From the NCBI GenBank assembly GCA_029983755.1, contig JASBYX010000034.1, positions 1-16,489 of the forward strand: a stretch of DNA of 16,489 nt, given 5' to 3'. Numbering within the stretch: the first letter of the stretch is position 1; each line of letters begins with the position of its first letter. Below the pieces are notes generated by a model. The model searched no databases. It worked only from the letters and a program-made list of their open reading frames with translations, and was not told where the DNA came from. Shown piece by piece: positions 8,912 to 14,670 of the stretch. This DNA is from Anaerovoracaceae bacterium. GTDB lineage: Bacteria; Bacillota; Clostridia; Peptostreptococcales; Anaerovoracaceae. The translations under genes and the position numbers were made by a program.

Positions 8912-10492
8912 TTAGAAAATTTCTCCGGTTTTTTCATCGCTATAGTTGATCCACTGGATTACAATCTGGTCATTTTCGAAGATTTCCGAGTTCGACATTC
9001 CGTATTGATTGTATATTCCATTACGTTTATACATAAATCCTGAAGTTTTTGCCCCATCTTTATGCATGAGAGTATCTCTGTTAAAGAGTGCTTCGTCATA
9101 AGGGTCGCCCACCAACACCCCATATTCTATAAGCTTTGATACCTGCTCAGGGGTAAAACTCCAACCGCCTGTAATGTTGTATTTTTCAAGTCCGTAAAGG
9201 TAATAACCATAGGCAGGACTACTGTCGAAATAGGTTTTGTATCCGTGTCCGTTCAAGAAGTCGTCAACGGCCTTGGATATGAGAGTCCCCTTAGGAACTT
9301 CGTATTTTTCCGGTGGTATCGGAACGCCCTTGCCGATCAGGGATAGGTCCAAAGAAATGTAAACTGTAATCTTTTCATTGTTTTCTATCTTCTTATCGAC
9401 TTTTCCGTATACTACATAGCTTTCCTGACTGTAGAAGCCCTTCTCATCTTTGACTATTACAACAATTTCGTTTCTGCCCTCATTTAGCTGCACATTGTAG
9501 TTCTTCTTCAGTATAGGGTGCGGACTTCCATCCCCGGGGTCAGTTCGATCTTCTGCCCCATGGGCTGTCGTTCCATTTACATAAACTGTAATGGAGCCGG
9601 GCCATTGTATGTATTTCCCGTTGTATTTTTTCCCGTCAATGCTGAAAGCGGCAAAGCCTTCGTTATATGTTTTCTCATTTACGAGGGTTGATGTAATCTT
9701 CGGGTCAAACTTGGTATATCCATCCTTATTCACCTGATCAGGATCGTTAAGATCAACGTCCTCATTCTTTCCGGGATCAGGTTTAGGGGTCGGTTTCTTT
9801 CCCGGATCCTTATTTCCACCGGGGTTTTTCCCGGTTCCCGGAGTCGTCCCATTCCCCGGTTTACTTCCACCCCCGGGATTCGTGCCGCTGCCGGGATTCG
9901 TTCCCCCACCCGGGTTTTTGCCCTTATCCGGTTTTTTATCACCGGGCTTACTTTCGTTCCCGGGTTTGTTTTCGTTTCCGGGCTTTGAATCTCCACCCGG
10001 CTTTGAATTATCTTCAGGCTTTGCTTCCTTTTCTTTGATTTCCTCTATACGCTCTCCCGGCTGTGGTGGTGGAGGTGGAACTTCGATTTCGTGTTTTTCC
10101 TCCGGCTTATCCTTAGGCTTGTCTACTTCCTCAGATTTCTCAGCTTTCGTATCTTCTTTCTTCTGATCTTCTTGCTGCTTTTCCTCTTCCTTCTTTTTTT
10201 CTTCTTCTTTCTTTTCTTTTTCTTCCTTTACCTTTGCCTTTTCTAGTTTTTCCTGCTCTATTCTTTCCTTTGTCTGTTGATCAAAGGCAAATCCCCGGCC
10301 CAAAAATTTACCGATGGAGGCTTTGTCGATTTCGTTATCGATTGTGGAGCTTGATTTCTGCATTCCCCGGGATGCTATACCTCCCCATACAACTCCCACC
10401 AAGACCAAAATCGCAATTATAGCCAGTACGGTGTATACTCGTCTTTCGTTTCTAAAGGATTTCAGAATGCCTGTTTCTTTTTTCCTAAACAT
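8912..10492 (-). CDS. Membrane-anchored DUF4430 (transcobalamin C-terminal-like) protein on a charged, PG-rich stalk
   Basis: This 526-residue protein has a short basic cytoplasmic N-terminus, one membrane span (about 20-38), a highly charged Glu/Lys coiled-coil-like stretch (72-135), a poly-Pro knot (PPPPPPQPG), and a Pro-Gly-rich stalk (164-241) with units such as GGGTNPGSGTNPGG. An Ig-like beta domain follows (about 272-365, ITVYVNGTT then NEIVVIVKD). A C-terminal DUF4430 domain spans about 374-517, with ITVYISLDLSLIG, YYLYGLEKY, SGFMYKRNG and NDQIVIQWINY matching the family pattern. DUF4430 is the transcobalamin-like C-terminal family (IPR027954). The first hydrophobic segment has no cleavage site, so it is likely a signal anchor with the rest outside the cell. 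The ATG overlaps the upstream stop (ATGTTTAG, 8 bases) and is preceded by GGGAGG, so the two genes are translationally coupled. Confidence 0.87.
   Translation of the reverse strand: MFRKKETGILKSFRNERRVYTVLAIIAILVLVGVVWGGIASRGMQKSSSTIDNEIDKASIGKFLGRGFAFDQQTKERIEQEKLEKAKVKEEKEKKEEEKKKEEEKQQEDQKKEDTKAEKSEEVDKPKDKPEEKHEIEVPPPPPQPGERIEEIKEKEAKPEDNSKPGGDSKPGNENKPGNESKPGDKKPDKGKNPGGGTNPGSGTNPGGGSKPGNGTTPGTGKNPGGNKDPGKKPTPKPDPGKNEDVDLNDPDQVNKDGYTKFDPKITSTLVNEKTYNEGFAAFSIDGKKYNGKYIQWPGSITVYVNGTTAHGAEDRTDPGDGSPHPILKKNYNVQLNEGRNEIVVIVKDEKGFYSQESYVVYGKVDKKIENNEKITVYISLDLSLIGKGVPIPPEKYEVPKGTLISKAVDDFLNGHGYKTYFDSSPAYGYYLYGLEKYNITGGWSFTPEQVSKLIEYGVLVGDPYDEALFNRDTLMHKDGAKTSGFMYKRNGIYNQYGMSNSEIFENDQIVIQWINYSDEKTGEIF
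9770..10003 (-). repeat. Pro-Gly-rich low-complexity stalk repeat
   Basis: These are degenerate in-frame repeats encoding residues 164-241 of the DUF4430 protein, built from short KPG, NPG and TPG units separated by Gly, Asn, Ser and Lys. The DNA is visibly richer in CCCGG than its surroundings. The tract is a flexible spacer, probably long enough with the charged stretch to cross much of the cell wall. Confidence 0.85.
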
Positions 10493-12533
10493 TTTTAGCC
10501 TCCCTAATGAGCTTTCTCCTCACCTTCCACCTCGCAAGTAACGTCTGCCTCTCTTCGTCCGCTATTTTGTGCCTGCTATATGCGGCCCTATTGCCTATAG
10601 CTATGTTCTCATCTGTCAGTGGAACATTCTTGCTCAGCAATGCGCTATAAATAGCCTGGGTCGCCCTGTTGTTGTCCTCATCCTTGAATGCCTTAAGCCG
10701 CTTCCACACCCTTTGATACCAAAGATATGCCAGTATTATCAAAAGAAGGAGTAGGAGCATTGCAAGTATTACGAGCAAAATAATGACATTGATGTTGAGC
10801 TGATTGTTGCCAAACAGATTTGGCATGTTATCATTGTTTTCCTTGTCTTCGTTATTTTCAGGAGGGGTCGGTGGCACGTATGGCTTAAAGGCTCCGTCCG
10901 GATCTGTAGTATCAAGACCCTTGGAAAGATCCGCCATCTTCATATCCTTTTGGAGTTCCTCTGCCAGCTGAATCGGTGCCCATCCATAGCCATCAACATA
11001 TATCTCTGTCCATGCAGAAAAGTTCTTGCCTTTAATTGCCATCGGCTTATTCGCCTTGGCCTTCTTCACATCATCCGGTCTTACCTGGTAGCCTTCCACA
11101 TATCTTGCCGGTATTCCGTAGTATCTGAACATGAGTGTTGTCAAAGTTGCAAGATTTCTTATGTCCGCCTTGCCGCTTTTAACGGCATTTCCGGGATTTA
11201 TTCCACCCCTTTGATGGTTAACATACAAAATCTTTTCGTTAACATATTTGGAAATATTGTCTACAGCTTCTCTGTATCCAACATGTCCCTCCGATTGATC
11301 TCCGGGATCTCCTAAGCTTCCTGCCATAAGTATGATGTCATCATCGCTTAGTTCCAGATATTTGCTGTAGTTTAAAGCATTGACCGCATACTCTTCTTTT
11401 CGATATTCATCCATCTCAGAGCCTCTGATTCTTGTAGTGAGTTCCCCCAAAATATTGGTCCAAATAGAGGCTTTTTCGAATCCCACAGTATACTCATATC
11501 CCTTCTTTGGGAATATTCCCTTAGATCTCCAAAAGCTATCTCCATAGTTTTTTCCCGACTGAATATGGCTGTCAGTCAGTTCATAAGGTGCATAAATATG
11601 CTTACTCGATGCGTCCTTCACATCCACCTTAACCTTCTGATCTTTGCTTTCCTTCTCTCCGATGATCTCTCCCCCTATGGTTCCATCAAGGGATTTTGCA
11701 AGATTCCCTGCTCTATTCATCTGATTCACAGGATCAAAGCCGGAGTTTTCCATGGCTTCCTTGTCTTTAAGGTACCTGTAATGGCTATCGTTTGGCAGAG
11801 TATCCCATCCTCTCTTTGTGAACCTCTCCCCGACAAAACCCCTAAGCCACATCTGCTGGGGTTTCTCCATAGTCACCTCCATGGCCACATCATCTTTGCC
11901 GATTGGATTCTTCCCATATCGCATATCCTCAATGCCGGATGCAATTGTGTCTGCCGGAGTTTTCAGGAAACCTGCCAAATCATCCTGCCAGCCACTGGAA
12001 ATCAGGCTGCTCCCCATCATCATCAACAATGTCAGAAGTAGACATATCCCCATAGGTATAATTGAGTTTGGTCTGAAGTTTGGAGTCACAAAATAGTATG
12101 CTGTCATAACTGCTACGGCTACGAAGGTGACTCCCTTCCATTCAAGGCCGAGTCCCCAAAGCACATTCGGCATCAGAGCCAAAACGGGGTAAATGAGGAG
12201 TAAAAGTCGGTTCTTACTCTTAACTATCATATAAGAGGGCAATATAAGAAATATGCCGAGCAAAGTTATTGCAAGACCGTACTTTTGATCTGCCCCCATA
12301 TACATGTTCAGGAGTATATATTCCTTGCTTCCAAGGAGGACTGCTATCTGATTCCAAATTTCAGCAAATCCCGAGAAAACACCTCCCGTGAATGCTGTAG
12401 AAATACTCCAATATAGCCCAAATGTCCTAATAAATGCGTACATTAAGGACAAGGAAAGAAGGCAGGCAAGAACTGCTTCTGTCATGATCTGCCATCGCTT
12501 CTTAGATTGGGTTGTATTGAGTAACAGTTCCAT
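10485..12533 (-). CDS. TgpA-like membrane protein with a transglutaminase-like domain that lacks the catalytic triad
   Basis: This 682-residue protein has about five or six N-terminal membrane spans (about 17-180), a large extracytoplasmic region (about 181-580), a strong span (581-604) and a basic 78-residue cytoplasmic tail. This is the layout of TgpA/DUF3488-type transglutaminase-like proteins found next to MoxR and DUF58 genes. The transglutaminase fold is recognisable from RYYGIPARYVEGY (470-482) and AWTEIYVDGYGWAP (507-520). The expected catalytic Cys falls at Ile458 (DIRNLA), His at Ser506 (FSAW) and Asp at Gln522 (APIQL). There is no Cys anywhere between 181 and 580. It is therefore probably a pseudoenzyme acting as a binding or scaffold domain. 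It overlaps the DUF58 gene by 32 bases; an alternative ATG at residue 17 has no better ribosome site. Confidence 0.88.
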   Translation of the reverse strand: MELLLNTTQSKKRWQIMTEAVLACLLSLSLMYAFIRTFGLYWSISTAFTGGVFSGFAEIWNQIAVLLGSKEYILLNMYMGADQKYGLAITLLGIFLILPSYMIVKSKNRLLLLIYPVLALMPNVLWGLGLEWKGVTFVAVAVMTAYYFVTPNFRPNSIIPMGICLLLTLLMMMGSSLISSGWQDDLAGFLKTPADTIASGIEDMRYGKNPIGKDDVAMEVTMEKPQQMWLRGFVGERFTKRGWDTLPNDSHYRYLKDKEAMENSGFDPVNQMNRAGNLAKSLDGTIGGEIIGEKESKDQKVKVDVKDASSKHIYAPYELTDSHIQSGKNYGDSFWRSKGIFPKKGYEYTVGFEKASIWTNILGELTTRIRGSEMDEYRKEEYAVNALNYSKYLELSDDDIILMAGSLGDPGDQSEGHVGYREAVDNISKYVNEKILYVNHQRGGINPGNAVKSGKADIRNLATLTTLMFRYYGIPARYVEGYQVRPDDVKKAKANKPMAIKGKNFSAWTEIYVDGYGWAPIQLAEELQKDMKMADLSKGLDTTDPDGAFKPYVPPTPPENNEDKENNDNMPNLFGNNQLNINVIILLVILAMLLLLLLIILAYLWYQRVWKRLKAFKDEDNNRATQAIYSALLSKNVPLTDENIAIGNRAAYSRHKIADEERQTLLARWKVRRKLIREAKNV

Positions 12534-13569
12534 TAAGGGTTAGCCTTTCTATATCTTTAAGTTCTGATGTAACGATTATAAAGTGTGAGTAATCACTTAT
12601 TACCATATCCGGTATCATATAGTTGTCTTCAAATTTGCCAACATTGATGGTTTCCATAGTGTCCTTAATTGTTCTGAGAATGTCGTCTTTACTCATGACA
12701 CTTCGCTCATGAAAATAATCGTCGTTGCTGTCATACCACCCCATTGCAAAATCAATGTTTGCTTCAACAAGCGAATAGGCCGTAGAAGCATAAATTTCCA
12801 GAGCGTTTACCGCCTCAGCTATTTTGTTGCGTTCTGCCACGTCCACAGGATCCAGTATGAGAAGGACTTTGTTCTCTATTGGAAGGCCCAGTTCTCTGAT
12901 TACGATGCCTCGCATCTTTGCAGACAGTTTCCAGTGTATTGCCTTCACTTTATCTCCGGGACGATACTCCCTTATTCCGAAGGTCTCCCCCGGATCGTCT
13001 CCACGCTTATTCAGAGCATATTTGAAGCTCTCCATGTCATAAATGTTTCCATTATCTATATTGACTTCCCTCTTTTCAGTGAAGGGCATAACATGATAAT
13101 AGTCGCTCTTAACGGAAGCTTTCACCTTCATGGGAAACCAGTGGAGAAATCCCGCTACCATCATTGAATCCACTTCCATAAGGATTGCGCCGGGATGGTC
13201 GCTTGACACTTCTCCTCTAAGAGTAAGCCTCCCCTTTGGCATCAGAGGCTTTATTATCCTCATACTTTGTTCTTCCTTGGTGTAGCTGTTTCTTAAGACC
13301 AAACTCAGAATGAAGATAGGGATGTAAAGAATGCTTTTATTTAGTATTGCTATTTTGTTGCTTCTCACATCTCTGTCGACTTCATAGCCGATGTACCTTA
13401 CTGCTACAAGGGGTATCCCTATTTCAAAAGCGGTCACAAGGAGCCAGGTAAATAACGGAAGCGATGAGAATTTCCATGGGCTGAAGATCAAAACCATGAT
13501 GCAGAGAATGTAGCCAATCACTATGGTTGCTGTGGTTTTTAGTCTCTCATTTCTCTCTTTGCTTTTCAT
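12502..13569 (-). CDS. DUF58 membrane protein, partner of MoxR
   Basis: This 355-residue protein has three predicted membrane spans (about 12-30, 38-58 and 77-93), a beta-rich extracytoplasmic or linker part, and the DUF58 signature REYRPGDKVKAIHWKLSA at 200-217. A vWA-like segment follows (KVLLILDP, 234-241), but the DxSxS metal site is not present, as is usual in DUF58. DUF58 proteins are encoded next to MoxR ATPases and are thought to be their client or adaptor; the exact function is not established. The ATG comes 13 bases after the MoxR stop with GGGAG six bases ahead, and the 3' end overlaps the transglutaminase-like gene. The three are almost certainly one transcription unit. Confidence 0.9.
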   Translation of the reverse strand: MKSKERNERLKTTATIVIGYILCIMVLIFSPWKFSSLPLFTWLLVTAFEIGIPLVAVRYIGYEVDRDVRSNKIAILNKSILYIPIFILSLVLRNSYTKEEQSMRIIKPLMPKGRLTLRGEVSSDHPGAILMEVDSMMVAGFLHWFPMKVKASVKSDYYHVMPFTEKREVNIDNGNIYDMESFKYALNKRGDDPGETFGIREYRPGDKVKAIHWKLSAKMRGIVIRELGLPIENKVLLILDPVDVAERNKIAEAVNALEIYASTAYSLVEANIDFAMGWYDSNDDYFHERSVMSKDDILRTIKDTMETINVGKFEDNYMIPDMVISDYSHFIIVTSELKDIERLTLNGTVTQYNPI

Positions 13570-13582
13570 TTTGCACTCCCAT

Positions 13583-14521
13583 TTACCAGTTTTTGAGTTC
13601 CGGCTTGGAAGTTTTTATGAGGATTTCGTTTATCAAGTCTTCTTTTCCAACTTCAGCAAGCTGATTCTTCATGCTGAGGATGAGCCTGTGACGCGCCACA
13701 TCAGGGAATACTTCTATTACGTCTTCAGGGATCACATAATCTCTGCCGTCTAGGAACGCCCAGCTCTTTGCCATTGCCAAAATAGCCAATGCTCCTCTTG
13801 GGCTTAGACCAAGTCTGAAGTTCACCTTATCTCTAGAGTTCTCCGTTAAGTCAGCGACATATTCAAGTATTTTGTCATCCGCAAACACATTCACCACGTC
13901 TTTTTTCATTTCTATGAGCTTGGCTTTGTCAATAACCTGTTTAATCGTCGACATAGGATCGATTTTTTCTCTATCTTTCAGAATCTTTATCTGCTGTGCG
14001 TGATCGGGATATCCCATGCTTAGTTGTATCATAAATCTGTCCAGTTGAGCCTCAGGAAGCATCTGTGTTCCTGCAGTTCCAACAGGGTTCTGAGTTGCCA
14101 TTACTATGAACGGATTCGGCACATGGTATACGTTGCCGTCAACTGTCAAACTGCCTTCCTGCATTACTTCAAGTAGTGCCGATTGAGTCTTGCTTGAGGT
14201 ACGGTTGATTTCGTCTGCAAGAAGGAAGTTGCAAAACACTGCTCCCGGTTTGTATTCAAATTCTCTTGTTTTCTCATTGTACATGGAGAAGCCTGTTATA
14301 TCAGAGGGTACCAAGTCCGGGGTGAACTGCACTCTATTGAAATCAAGCCCCATGGCTTTGCTAAATGCCAAGGCTAGGGTCGTTTTACCCACCCCCGGTA
14401 TGTCGTCAAGTAAAATGTGTCCCCCTGCTAGAAGTCCTGCTAGGCACTTTAAGATGACGTTATCCTTTCCAACGATAACTTTCTTTATCTCTGATACGAC
14501 TTTATCTTTGGTGTTTTCCAT
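13583..14521 (-). CDS. MoxR-family AAA+ ATPase
   Basis: This 312-residue cytoplasmic AAA+ ATPase has the usual MoxR length and appears complete. Visible motifs are the Walker A PGVGKTT (42-48), Walker B LLADEINR (100-107), sensor 1 in MATQNP (141-146), LPEAQLDRF (155-163) bearing the arginine finger region, and sensor 2 in GLSPRGAL (238-245). The C-terminal lid helices end at ELKNW. MoxR proteins are chaperone-like ATPases that remodel or activate membrane and secreted-protein assemblies, often with vWA or DUF58 partners. This one heads the cluster, with AAGGG eight bases before the ATG. Catalytic residues look intact, unlike the transglutaminase-like protein two genes on. The likely role is energy-dependent assembly or gating of the downstream membrane complex (inference). 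Confidence 0.95.
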   Translation of the reverse strand: MENTKDKVVSEIKKVIVGKDNVILKCLAGLLAGGHILLDDIPGVGKTTLALAFSKAMGLDFNRVQFTPDLVPSDITGFSMYNEKTREFEYKPGAVFCNFLLADEINRTSSKTQSALLEVMQEGSLTVDGNVYHVPNPFIVMATQNPVGTAGTQMLPEAQLDRFMIQLSMGYPDHAQQIKILKDREKIDPMSTIKQVIDKAKLIEMKKDVVNVFADDKILEYVADLTENSRDKVNFRLGLSPRGALAILAMAKSWAFLDGRDYVIPEDVIEVFPDVARHRLILSMKNQLAEVGKEDLINEILIKTSKPELKNW

Positions 14522-14603
14522 TCAAATATCCCTTCTATGGTTTAGTTTTCTATATAACCCTATTAATTAAGTATTCGTTTCTTTTCTTCTAATCCTTTTA
14601 TTA

Positions 14604-14648
14604 ATACGACCCCATAGTCCATATGGATTTTACTCTATGGGGTCATAT
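14604..14648 (-). terminator. Strong stem-loop between the LRR protein and moxR genes
   Basis: ATATGACCCCATAG pairs with CTATGGGGTCGTAT on the minus strand, a 14-bp stem with one G-T wobble. The loop contains the small palindrome TCCATATGGA. It starts about 22 bases past the LRR gene stop, where a terminator is expected. No T-run follows (it reads TATTAATAAAA), so termination may be partial, or the hairpin may instead stabilise or mark a processed transcript end. Confidence 0.55.
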
Positions 14649-14670
14649 CACCTAAGAAAGCATTCCTTAT

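Noticed and set aside
10188..10205. In-frame slippery heptamer A AAA AAG in the Glu/Lys tract, as a possible programmed -1 frameshift
   Set aside because: The codon phase fits, but such heptamers are expected by chance in a Lys/Glu run. No stimulatory structure was seen and the -1 frame gives no plausible product; the zero frame continues into a well-conserved DUF4430 domain.
14522..14603. Promoter for the moxR cluster near TTATAT in the AT-rich stretch before 14521
   Set aside because: A -10-like hexamer is present but no -35 box sits at a workable distance, and such hexamers are expected by chance in AT-rich DNA.
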